A stretch of DNA of 13,762 bases from positions 1,047,077 to 1,060,838 of the forward strand of contig PJRA01000196.1 of NCBI GenBank assembly GCA_016987375.1. Reading direction: 5' to 3'. Origin of the DNA: Brachionus koreanus. Lineage: Eukaryota; Rotifera; Eurotatoria; Ploima; Brachionidae. The notes under the pieces were generated by a model. The model searched no databases. It was not told the DNA's origin and saw nothing but the letters and a program-made list of their open reading frames with translations. Within the stretch, counting starts at the first letter, position 1. Each line of letters begins with the position of its first letter. Positions 1-8,045 of this stretch are shown one piece after another. The translations under genes and the position numbers were made by a program.

Positions 1-24
1 TTGATGAAAGGGGTTTAAACATGC

Positions 25-133
25 GCCCCGTATTACAGAGACATTTTGAAGATTTTTCCACCCTCAGTGGGTTTTGAACCCTCCACCCTCTGCTTGCATG
101 ACTAACACACAAACCACTCGGCTATACGGGCTT
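25..133 (-). repeat. tRNA-derived (SINE-like) sequence
   Basis: Read on the minus strand from 132, the sequence has a pol III A-box-like block (TAGCCGAGTGG) and, about 40 nt later, a perfect B box (GGTTCAAAACC, plus 70-80). The spacing is as in a tRNA. A tRNA fold is possible but damaged: the acceptor stem (GCCCGTA against TGAGGGT) has one mismatch and two G-U pairs, the T stem has an A-A mismatch, and the position expected to be U33 before a TGC triplet is A. The minus-strand start (plus 124-131) is also complementary to 25-33 with a one-base bulge, so the unit may be a longer foldback. It lies in intron 1 of the leftward channel gene, in the same orientation. A tRNA-headed SINE is more likely than a working tRNA. 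Confidence 0.4.
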
Positions 134-307
134 AAGTCAAGGCTTAATGTAATAAAAAATCTTTCTAATAATAAACTGGGTCTAAATTATAGATTATTTA
201 AAAGAAATTAAAATTTTTTAAAAATTATTTCTCAATAATTTTTTTGAGTAAAAGTAATGTAAACTCTTTTATTACTTAGAAATAAAAAAAAATCAAATAT
301 TGTTTAC

Positions 308-476
308 CTATGACTGCACCAACGATTGCGATTAGAAAAAATATAGTCCATAAAATTCTCAATCCTAACAAATCACTGCTGAATATTCTTTGTAAACCAT
401 GAGCTGTAGAATCATTGCATTTTCTTTTGAAAGTATCAACAAATATAGAAAGTTTAGTTCGATTTTTCGATGTCAT
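308..476 (-). CDS. DEG/ENaC channel paralog, exon 1 (partial gene leaving the window on the left)
   Basis: This is the first coding exon of a degenerin/epithelial sodium channel family subunit, a plasma-membrane trimeric cation channel. It encodes 56 residues: a short cytoplasmic N terminus, the family's gating His-Gly pair (STAHGLQRIF) and most of the first membrane segment (LLGLRILWTIFFLIAIVGAVI). The start is the ATG at 476, which matches the start of the complete copy at 2833. An in-frame ATG exists 21 nt upstream at 497 but has no counterpart there. The exon ends ATAG|GTAAACA, a phase-1 donor identical to that of the other copy, and both exons are 169 nt. Nucleotide identity to 2833-3001 is about 90% by eye, with 8 of 56 residues different. 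Similarity runs about 50 nt upstream of the ATG and into the start of the intron. Exon 2 lies beyond position 1, so integrity of the whole gene cannot be judged. Confidence 0.8.
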
Positions 477-497
477 TTTTATGTGGATTATAATCAA

Positions 498-960
498 TTT
501 TAAAGTTAATTTTTTTTTAAAAAATATTTTATTTAAATAAAAATTAGTAAAAAATAATGTAACTTTTATATTTAAAAGAAGGCTATTAATGCAATTTTTA
601 AATTAAAATTTATAGGAAAAAAATATAAAATTCTAAAAATTTATTTAATCCTGTCACGTTTTTATCAACTACTAAAAAGTTATATAATTTTGTTTGACAA
701 AAAGAATTTGGCTGTTTGACTATAAAAAAAAATCAAAAATTTTAAGTAAATACCCCTAAAATCGATGTAAATTAATTAGCTCATAAATTATTAAATTTAT
801 TGAAAAATCATTTTTTTTTGGATAGAAGTCTAAAGTTTCAGACCCTAAATTTTACTAAATTATTTAGTAAAGTTTAGTTTTTGGTTAATTTTAATATTTC
901 TATAAATTTTTCAATGTATTCAACGATTATAAATATAAAGTATTTCTTATTTAAGTCCTT
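498..960. other. AT-rich intergenic DNA, no gene seen
   Basis: This is the upstream region of the leftward channel exon, consisting mostly of A/T runs. The only structure noted is an imperfect hairpin with 16-nt arms at 845-860 and 862-877 (15 of 16 paired). About 50 bp next to the exon (477 to about 530) are recognisably similar, in inverted orientation, to the sequence just upstream of 2833, so the duplication of the channel gene included 5' flanking DNA. Confidence 0.5.
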
Positions 961-1420
961 TTATCTCAGAAATGTATCGATCGATTCTACTCGATCTATA
1001 CATTTAGGAGTAATATGCTCTATATCCTGAGCTAGTTTTCTTGAAAAATAAAATAATGAAAATTTTTTCCTAAAAAAATAGGATAAATTTTCTGAAATTG
1101 TACAAAATTCTGAACCGAACTATGGTTTTACTTATTTTTTAATTATTTAGCTAAAAAAATTTTTTGCTGTGAATTTAAAAATAAAAAAAGACACATCTAA
1201 TTTTTGAAAAATATACCTTTCGCATATCACCATAAGTTGATTCCTTAAAATAAGCATCAAATCACCGCACCACCTTCATCATTACGCATCAGAATTAGAA
1301 AAAAAAATAAAGACTTTGAAATGAAATTGATTCACTCTTTTCGTTTTTTATTTCATAATCAATAATTTCGATTAAATCTCCATCTATATCTTCAATATAT
1401 AGATTTTCAAAAAATAAAAA
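961..1420 (-). other. coding-like fragments, possible degraded or unrecognised gene end
   Basis: Three minus-strand pieces look more protein-like than the surroundings. One at about 1300-1410 reads as an acidic stretch (IEDIDGDLIEIIDYEIKNEK). One at about 1210-1258 is open in two frames and is followed by a GT (GCGAAAG|GTATAT). One at 961-1039 is preceded by a pyrimidine-rich CAAG acceptor-like site and reads KLAQDIEHITPKCIDR before a TAA stop at 961-963. The last two could be joined by a roughly 170-nt intron in a consistent frame. A small dyad at 970-983 / 992-1005 (13 of 14 paired) overlaps the last piece. I recognise no family. Open frames of this length arise by chance in AT-rich DNA, so this is only a candidate remnant or short exons. 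Confidence 0.2.
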
Positions 1421-2197
1421 AAAAATTTTTTTAAAGTATAAGTATTAACGATATGATTACAATATGACAAACTTCATGTTATTCATAGTTTTCATACTCT
1501 GAATAGATTTTATTTTATTTATATAATTCAAAAAATATTAGTATAGAAATATTCAAAGTTATCAATGTATTAATCTTGCTCTAAAATTCGGAGCCCTGTG
1601 CTAGGGTTCGGGTTTATGAAATTAAAATGGCCAGTTGCCACAGAGACTTCGGTATTTGTCTTTGAGGCCTCGATTACAGCTTTGGTTTAAAATAGAAGTA
1701 ATTGTACGCAACGAACAAAGTACATGAATTTTAAACATTTTTGACTTAAAAAATGTACAACGAGACAAAGTCCTATCAATTCATTTACATAGGATTGAAG
1801 AATCTATTTTTTTAAAATGTATTGTTTGAATTGCATCTTTTAAATTAAATTTAAAAAAAACTACTAATTTTGTTTTTATTTTTTTTGTAGAAATTTTTGG
1901 CTTTGAAAAAATCAAAATTTTCAATGTTTTATCTATTACTTTCCTGATCAAAATGAGCAAAAATAGAATGAAGAGTATATGATTAATATGAATAAAATGA
2001 AGTGTATAATGAATTTATGTTTGGTTATTAAAAAAACATAGTAATAAATGATGTTTTGTTTTATAGATCATTTTTTTTTATGAGCAAAGCATTCATGGAC
2101 TTTCATATAAGCGAGAGTTGTTAATAGCTACCGAGATAATGCTTTTTCAGATTCAATAAAAATTTTATTCAAGTTATATCATTTGAAATTAGCTAGC
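1421..2197. other. intergenic DNA with one less AT-rich patch
   Basis: Mostly A/T-rich sequence with no supported gene. The stretch 1583-1695 is clearly richer in G and C than its surroundings (for example GGAGCCCTGTGCTAGGGTTC and GGCCAGTTGCCACAGAGAC). It has no long open frame, no tRNA boxes in register and no terminal repeats that I can see. It is probably an old repeat fragment of unknown type. Confidence 0.4.
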
Positions 2198-2250
2198 TAT
2201 TTTGAAATCAAAATCGTTTAATATATTTAAACGATTTTGATTTCAAAATA
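2198..2250. repeat. perfect 24-bp inverted repeat (hairpin)
   Basis: Arms 2198-2221 and 2227-2250 are exact reverse complements around a 5-nt loop (TATAT). The arm contains TTTGAAATCAAAATCG and the stem is uninterrupted. No target duplication is obvious at its edges. It could be a tiny foldback insertion, an unstable palindrome, or a transcribed hairpin; the sequence does not decide which. Confidence 0.8.
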
Positions 2251-2832
2251 AATACATTAATTTCAAAATTAGAAAAGAAAAGAGAATTGGAAAGGAAATT
2301 GGAATATTTTGCATCAATCATGTTTTTTTCACTAATGGAACGAATGTCATAGTAAAACAGTAATTCTATTATTTATTCAAAATTTGTGGAAAATTTAAAA
2401 AATTTACTCTTTTCTCCTTAAATAAAATTAAATAATACTTTGAACAAGTATATATTTTGATCGAATGGTAGCATTAGAGATTACATTTTAAAGTTTCATA
2501 GTCAATAAATTTATAAGCCAGTTTAAAAGCCAGAATTTTCTATTATCTTTAAATTTTAATTTTACTCAAGTTAAAAAACCTTTATTAGAAAAAAAAATTA
2601 TATAATTATCAACTGTAAATTAATCAATAAAAACGTGTGAGAGGATTAAATAAATATTAGAATTTAATATATTCTTCCTTTTAATTTTATTTTAGCTTTT
2701 TACTTAAAAGCTTTTGCAAAAATGAATTATTAAAACATTAAAACAAAAATTTTATTCCTTTAAATTTTGTTCATATTATAAAACTTTTTAAAAAAAAAAG
2801 CTTAATTTAAAATTGAATAAACACTTATAAGA
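2251..2832. other. upstream region of the complete DEG/ENaC gene
   Basis: AT-rich sequence with no gene. A TATA-like string (TATTATAAAA, about 2775-2783) lies about 50 bp before the ATG, but such strings are common at this base composition. The last 50 bp or so are similar in inverted orientation to the region upstream of the paralog exon at 476, including a shared run of A's and a TTTAAAATTGA-like block. Confidence 0.4.
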
Positions 2833-5327
2833 ATGACATCAAAATATCCAACTAAATTTTCTATATTTGTTGATACTTTCAAAAGAAAATGCAATGACTC
2901 TACAGCTCATGGTTTGCCAAGAATTTTCGGCAGTGATTTGTTAGGATTGAGAATTCTATGGGCCATTTTTTTTGTAATCGGGATCGTTGGTGCAGTCATA
3001 GGTAAACAACTTTAATATTTTTTTAATTATTTCTAAGTATTAAATGAGAATTATGATTTAACTACGATGTATAATTTATTTAAATTTATTAATTTATGAA
3101 TTCATTACTTTTAAAAAGAATATTCAGAAAGTGCCTTTCTAAATCATAAAAATTGAACTGTTTTTTGGAAATTCATGACCTAAATTTGAAAAAACAATAC
3201 AAATACATTTTTTTCCATGTATTTTTTTTTATTTTTAACTTAAAACTTTTATAATAAATTAGACAAAATAAACTTAATATTTTTTTCGTTAAAAAAAGTT
3301 CACGTCTCGTTACTTGCATTAAAAGCTTGGTATCTTCCGGTATCTTGTTTTTTGAATTTGCTTCAAAATACCCTAATCAAGGCAAAATGAAAATAATTTT
3401 ACATTTTTAAATTTTCATATTTTTAGATTTTTTGTGCAATATTTAAGAAATTTTTTAACTTTATTTTTGTTTATCGAATAATTTGAAGGATTTTTTTAAT
3501 TTTCTGAAAAATTGCACAAAAAATCTAAAAATATGAAAATGTAAAAATGTAAAATTATTTTCATTTTGCCCTAATCAAAGTAAACCAAGAGTAAAAAAAA
3601 ATTCAATTCTTACAAAGTAAAAAATTTAATTAAAAGTAATTGAAAAAGTTAAATAAAAGAGAAATTTAGCTCTATTTTACAAATTTTTTTTCATCAATAA
3701 GATATAAATAATCTAATTTTTTTTTCAACTAGCTGTATTTTTATCGATAAGAGACTTTTATATGTTTCCATATGCAACTAATATTGAAGTCTACGAATCG
3801 TATCTGGAAGATTTTCCTGCAGTTTCCATTTGCAATTTGTTTTCAATTAATAAAAATGAAAATGTGAATAAAATCTTGAATAAAAGTAATTTAACAAAGG
3901 ACTTAAATCTTGGAAATGAATCAACTGCAATAAATGAAGTTCGCAGAGCTTTAAAATATGTCGTTTCAAATATTTTAAACGATTTGAATTCAAACTTCGC
4001 AAGATTCGAAATAAGAAATGAATCATCTGAATTCAATTCGGATTTCAATTCTGGGTTCAATGATTTTATATTTAGCTGTTATTTTAATGGTAAAAAATGT
4101 GATAAGAGTAATTTTTCATTGTTTTATACATATGGATATGGACAATGCTATACATTTAATATAATCGAGAATGAATCGTCCGTAATAAAAAAAACAAGTA
4201 AAACTGGACCTGAAAGTGGTCTGATGTTGGAAATTAATACAGAAAATCCTAGAGTACAAGATTTATTTGTTGAAAAAAGAGGCATTTACTTGGCAGTTCA
4301 CAATAATAGTATGAATGCATCGACCACATTTGAAGGTGTAAAAATATCTGTTGGCAAATCAGCAGAAATAGGAATTAAAAGAACTTTTTATGAAAAACTA
4401 AGTGAACCTTTTAGCAATTGTCGTAAAAATACGTCAAAAAGTTTGCCAAATGATTCTGAATACTTCAAACGCACATTAAATACAGGACTTTATAATCGAA
4501 AGAATTGTTTTGAAATTTGTTTATTATATAAATTTATTATTCCAGAATGCAAATGCAGTGATCCACAAGTAATGAATAGAGATATAAGTGTTAATTATTG
4601 CAAATCCTTTGAAGAAATTGATTGCATTGAGAAAGTCAGAGAAAGATTTGATTCTGACGATTTGTCAAAGTATTGTGGAAATGAATGTCCTAAAAGTTGT
4701 GACCGAATGGAATATAATTACCAAATATCATTTTCTGATTATCCAAGCAAATATTACTATGATGTTGTTAAAAGACAGAAGAATGTGAAAGATAAATTTG
4801 AAAATTTGACATATGAAGAAATCAAACAAAGCATTTTGATGGTCAATGTTTTTTATCAAGAATTATCTTCTACATTCATAAAAGAGTCAAGTTTGATATC
4901 TTTAACTGATTTAATAGCATCATTAGGTAGGCAAATTTAATTTAATAAAAAGTTAAAACTAATCATTATTTTCAAAAATGAGATACTCTTATTCTGTATA
5001 ACAATTTAATATAAAATATAAAATTGTTATAAATGAGATAATAATGCAAAATTGAAATAAGATCTAAATGAAAAATTTAAAAACATTAACTTTTAGTAGA
5101 CAGAAAAAAAAGCTGACTTGGTTTCTAAGATTTAATTTTAAAAATTTTAATTTTTTTTTAGTTTTAATCAAAATTTTGTTTAAGGTGGCCTTCTAGGTCT
5201 CCTATTAGGATGTTCAGTATTGACACTTTTGGAACCAATTTCATTTTTGTTTGAATTAGTTTACCGATGGTTCAAACTTGGAAGAAAAACTATCCCGACT
5301 AATCCATCTAGCATTCAAAAAGCTTGA
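2833..5327 (+). CDS. DEG/ENaC family cation channel subunit, three exons
   Basis: A complete degenerin/ENaC/ASIC-type subunit: plasma membrane, two membrane segments, large cysteine-rich extracellular domain, forming trimeric sodium-permeable channels. Exons are 2833-3001, 3733-4926 and 5185-5327. Both introns (3002-3732, 4927-5184) are phase 1 and begin GT and end AG, and the three exons give 501 residues, a usual length for the family. Residues 26-27 are the N-terminal gating His-Gly. TM1 is about 36-62. The ectodomain opens with FPAVSICNL and contains YGQCYTFN, GLMLEIN, the paired cysteines of CFEICLLY and CKC, and CGNECPKSC. Exon 3 supplies TM2 with the GxS selectivity filter GCS (463-465) in GGLLGLLLGCSVLTLLEP, then a short basic cytoplasmic tail ending at a TGA. 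The ligand cannot be read from sequence; peptide-, acid- or mechanically gated members all share these motifs. Intron 1 carries a MITE. The gene is head-to-head with a paralog at 308-476. Confidence 0.92.
3300..3346 (+). repeat. diverged dispersed repeat, copy 1 (intron 1 of the channel gene)
   Basis: The block ACGTCTCGTTACTTGCAT followed by AAAAGCTTGGTATCTTCC resembles 13241-13287 (ACGTTTCGTTACTCGCAT, then AAAAGCTCTGCTTCACTATC) with a small indel, roughly three-quarters identical. Its base composition differs from the surrounding intron. It is probably a fragment of an old interspersed repeat; no element ends are visible. Confidence 0.35.
3381..3570. mobile_element. 190-bp foldback MITE with 8-bp target duplication
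   Basis: A non-autonomous DNA transposon in intron 1 of the channel gene. Terminal inverted arms 3381-3440 and 3511-3570 match at 59 of 60 positions and begin GGCAAAATGAAAATAATTTT. They are separated by a 70-bp unpaired centre with no coding capacity. The element is flanked by an exact 8-bp direct repeat, CTAATCAA, at 3373-3380 and 3571-3578, the expected target site duplication. Near-perfect arms and an exact duplication suggest a fairly recent insertion. An 8-bp duplication is the hallmark of hAT-like and a few other superfamilies, but the GGCA ends are not the usual hAT termini, so I leave the superfamily open. No autonomous partner is visible in the window. Confidence 0.9.
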
Positions 5328-5519
5328 TTATTCAAGAAAAACATTTTTTTTTTGTTCTCTTAATATGACAAATTTTTGCAATTTTTAAAATTAAATTAAT
5401 TGATAATCTTAAATAATTATTAATCTAAAATTTATGTTAATGAAAATACTTAAATTGTTTTTACATTTCATTTTTAACCTTCAAGAATTTTTTTTAAAAA
5501 TTATTGAGATGTAAATTTT
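5328..5519. other. 3' flank of the channel gene
   Basis: AT-rich sequence with no canonical AATAAA before the MITE. The first AATAAA downstream of the stop is at 5636-5641, inside the second MITE, about 310 nt after the stop codon. Non-canonical signals (for example AATAAT) exist closer, so use of the MITE signal is only a possibility. Confidence 0.35.
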
Positions 5520-5751
5520 GGCATAGTAAAATTTTTGATCAAATTTCATTTTTCAAAAATGATCAAAACATTTTAAATGCGCAATTAAATTTCAATGCAT
5601 TTTTAGAAATTACAAGCCTTTTTCAAAAGTCTTAAAATAAAGCTTTGAAATGTTACAAAAATTCAAAAATCTGCAATGAAATTTAATTGAGCATTTAAAA
5701 GGTTTTGATCATTTTTGAAAAATGAAATTTGATCAAAAATTTTACTTTGCC
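5520..5751. mobile_element. 232-bp foldback MITE, related to the one at 3381
   Basis: Terminal inverted arms 5520-5599 and 5672-5751 match at 76 of 80 positions, beginning GGCATAGTAAAATTTTTG on one side and GGCAAAGTAAAATTTTTG on the other. The 72-bp centre has no open frame. The flanks carry an exact 8-bp direct repeat, TAAATTTT, at 5512-5519 and 5752-5759. Same duplication length, same GGCA start, similar size and same long-arm foldback design as the element at 3381-3570, but the arm sequences differ beyond the first bases. The two are therefore related families or sub-families that could be moved by one kind of transposase. Lower arm identity suggests it is the older insertion. Confidence 0.88.
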
Positions 5752-5840
5752 TAAATTTTTCTAAAAAAGTGTCAAAATGACACAAATTTTAAAAATATTT
5801 TAAAAATCGTTTTATCAAGCAAAAATAAAGAAACAAATTA

Positions 5841-5974
5841 AGCTTACTCAAGGTTTTCGAACCAATCTTATAATCAAACTCTGGATTTTTGATGCCAATA
5901 AGGACAACTTTGCATTTGATCTTCGACATTATTCAACATATGGTTCATATAAATAATAAAGAAGAGAGGACCTA
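5841..5974 (-). pseudogene. non-LTR retrotransposon reverse transcriptase remnant, 3' portion
   Basis: Read on the minus strand from 5984, the target duplication and its continuation encode GSVLGPLFFIIYMNHM, the conserved reverse-transcriptase block GSVLGPLLFLIYINDL of Jockey/CR1/I-type LINEs. A few codons later the reading shifts frame into KVVLIGIKNPEFDYKIGSK, which resembles the region about 90 residues further on in such proteins. The YADD catalytic block between them has been deleted. The frame then decays near 5841. The missing upstream part of the same motif (VIQQGSV) is at 8436-8457, on the other side of the 2.45-kb insertion. This is a dead fragment. Confidence 0.75.
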
Positions 5975-5984
5975 GCACTGAACC
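5975..5984. repeat. target site duplication, left copy (GCACTGAACC)
   Basis: Exact 10-bp direct repeat of 8436-8445. Both copies lie within the Gly-Ser-Val codons of the split reverse-transcriptase motif, which shows that they arose by duplication of one original target. Confidence 0.85.
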
Positions 5985-6148
5985 AGAGTTTTTTAAAAGC
6001 CTAAAATTAAAGTCTAAGTCATGACTAAATTCCGGCCCTAGCAACGTTTGCACAACAAGTTTTATCGATTCTAGCTTCTTCAGGATCAGTTAAATATGGG
6101 TATATCAACCTACCACATAGGTCAAGAATAAAGAAATATATTTTATGC

Positions 6149-6285
6149 TGATACTAAATTTATTTTTCTGCTACCTAAAAAAAAATAAAAATGATACTAA
6201 AATTCACACTTAAGATACTAAAAATAAAATTAAAATGATACTTATTTTGTTTATGTGATACTAATATTTTTTTTAATTGGTATCA
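6149..6285 (+). repeat. left terminal motif array of the MULE (TGATACTAA units)
   Basis: Seven 9-bp units follow each other at 6149, 6169 (TGCTACCTA), 6192, 6213 (AGATACTAA), 6236 (TGATACTTA), 6256 and, in opposite orientation, 6277 (TTGGTATCA). The step is 20-23 bp, about two turns of DNA helix. Such regularly phased subterminal motifs are what is expected of transposase binding sites, possibly read by the transposase's N-terminal zinc fold; that role is inferred. Confidence 0.75.
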
Positions 6286-6306
6286 AATAATTAATTAAAT
6301 AAACAT

Positions 6307-6344
6307 TTATGCATTGCCACTTATAAGCTTTTATGGCAAGGATT
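6307..6344 (+). repeat. copy of the transposase's own catalytic-Asp coding segment in its leader
   Basis: Positions 6315-6344 are a 30-of-30 exact copy of 7194-7223, in the same orientation. Similarity extends upstream over TTATGCAT but lacks three nucleotides present in the gene. Those three remove the GAT codon of Asp248, the first catalytic Asp of the transposase, while keeping the reading frame (Cys-Ile-Ala-Thr-Tyr instead of Cys-Ile-Asp-Ala-Thr-Tyr). The copy lies between the terminal array and the TATA box. Confidence 0.9.
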
Positions 6345-6354
6345 AATTGACAAC

Positions 6355-6363
6355 TATATAAAT
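6355..6363 (+). promoter_or_regulatory. TATA box of the MULE transposase gene (putative)
   Basis: TATATAAAT lies 88 bp before the transposase ATG at 6451, just inside the left terminal array. It is a good match to a metazoan TATA element at a sensible distance, although such strings are frequent in AT-rich DNA. Confidence 0.45.
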
Positions 6364-6450
6364 GTGTTAAAATACTCAAACATGTTGATTGAACTAATTA
6401 AGCAATAATATAAAAAACTTCCTGTTTTTCTGATTTTAAGCAATCAAACA

Positions 6451-8020
6451 ATGACTGAAGAATCAACAAGTTACGAATTTGTTCCTCATTGTAACCAAGC
6501 TGAGTCCAATGAAGAAACATCGCAAGATGCTGATGATTTGGATAAAGCGCAACCAAAAAAAACAAGAGGAAAAAACCGAAATTATTTTTCGTTTTGTAGT
6601 TTTACCAACTATGAAATAGCCGATCGAGTCTTAAAAGGTGTCTTTGAAGGCCAAAAATGGCGTAAAGGTAATTTAAATCAAGGCGACAAGAGATTTTTTA
6701 GTTGCTACACTTTGGGCAAAAGATCGAAATGCTCAAAGAAAATGTACCTATTCATGCATTCCGAGAGCCAAAAATGTACACTTTTCATCTCAGACGACCA
6801 ACACAATCACGAAGAAAGCTTTAGTGGTGTCGATGTACAAAGATTGAAACCCGAAGTAAAAGATCGAATAATTTCAATTTATGAGAATGAAACTAAACAG
6901 ACTAATGCAATTATTGAAAAACTCAATCAAGTCGGAATGAAAGCTACATCAAATCAAATCTACAATCTTATCCAACGATACAAGACTACTAATTATGGCG
7001 AAAGAAAGATGACTCTGGAGCAGTTAAAGAAATATTGTGCTGAGCACGAGGACGTTCCAGAAGACATGGATAAAGTCTATGTTGCTGATACTTTCTTTGA
7101 AGCAGGTTTAAGTGAAGCTAAGGAAATCAGAATGCTTTTGACGACAAGAAGGCTAATTGAGCTTGTACTAAAAGCTCAACACTTATGCATAGATGCCACT
7201 TATAAGCTTTTATGGCAAGGATTTCCAGCCATAATAATTGGTACAACTGATGAAACCAAAAAGTTTCATCCATTCGGTTTAGCTTTATGTAAGCACGAAA
7301 AAGAAGATGATTACGCTTTTGTGTTTAACGGGTTAAAAAAAGAAGTAAAAAAGCAACATGACTTTGATCTTAGACCTAGTGGTCTTGTTGCGGACGCGGC
7401 TGCAGCTATTACAAATGGTTACAACAAAGTTTTTGGCAATGATTCTAAAAGGGTTGTATGTTGGGCACATGTAATCAGAAACGTTGATTCAAGACTCAAT
7501 TCGATCAAAGACAAAGAAAGACGAGCAAAAATCAGAAACGATATTAAATGTGTTCAAGTTTTAGCAGAAGCCCATAACTTCGATTCAGTTTCATCGCAAT
7601 TATTAAAGCGCTGGGAGAGCTTCAACGACGAATCAGTGAACAACTTTACCGATTACTTTACCATGGCACGAGAGCGCAAAAGATGTGCCACTGGGTGAAA
7701 ACAGAAAGAAAGGAAGGCCTGCGAAGAATAAAGATGCTCTTAACTGCCAGCCGATTGAAACTCGAAAGTTATTTAGTAAATGAAGTGGTCGAAGACGAAA
7801 TTTCTTTTATTATTGAATTCGAAGATGAACAAGAACCTGCAACTGAGAATGGTCAAAATTTACCAGAGCAAGTTGTAGCGCTAACGACGTCAAATGAAGA
7901 AACAATAGTGTGTTTAATTTAGTAGAAAATTGCCCAGCTAAACGTCCGAGAGGTAGACCTCGCAAAAACCCAATCAGTGATCAAAGTAAACCTGCGAGCA
8001 AAAGATCTAAAAACAATTAA
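6451..8020 (+). pseudogene. MULE transposase, decayed (internal loss of catalytic Glu region, frameshifts)
   Basis: A DDE transposase that would cut and paste the element. The first frame (6451-7698, 415 residues) has an acidic N terminus and a FLYWCH/WRKY-like zinc fold (about 65-120; Cys85, Cys94, His118, His120). The MULE core follows, with catalytic Asp248 (CIDATYKLLWQGF), Asp315 (GLVADAAAAI) and the CxH-type CWAH (337-340). The third catalytic acid should lie well after this, but the frame stops about 60 residues on. Sequence from about 7682 in another frame reads VPLGENRKKGRPAKNKDAL, typical of MULE C-terminal tails, so the Glu-bearing stretch has been deleted. Two further frame changes (near 7781 and 7900) lead to an AT-hook-like tail (KRPRGRPRK) and TAA at 8018-8020. 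The product is probably inactive as a nuclease. Its DNA-binding N terminus is still intact. Confidence 0.85.
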
Positions 8021-8045
8021 TTTTTTTCTTTTTTTGTATTTTTTA

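Noticed and set aside
57..132. Functional tRNA gene on the minus strand
   Set aside because: Mismatches in the acceptor and T stems, a poor D stem and no U33 before the candidate anticodon.
845..877. 16-bp imperfect hairpin as a MITE
   Set aside because: A/T-only arms, no target duplication and no further structure.
2775..2783. TATA box for the complete channel gene
   Set aside because: Only about 50 bp before the ATG, not present upstream of the paralog, and common at this composition.
3791..4060. Minus-strand open frame of 89 codons inside channel exon 2
   Set aside because: Antisense shadow of a well-supported coding exon, with no family resemblance.
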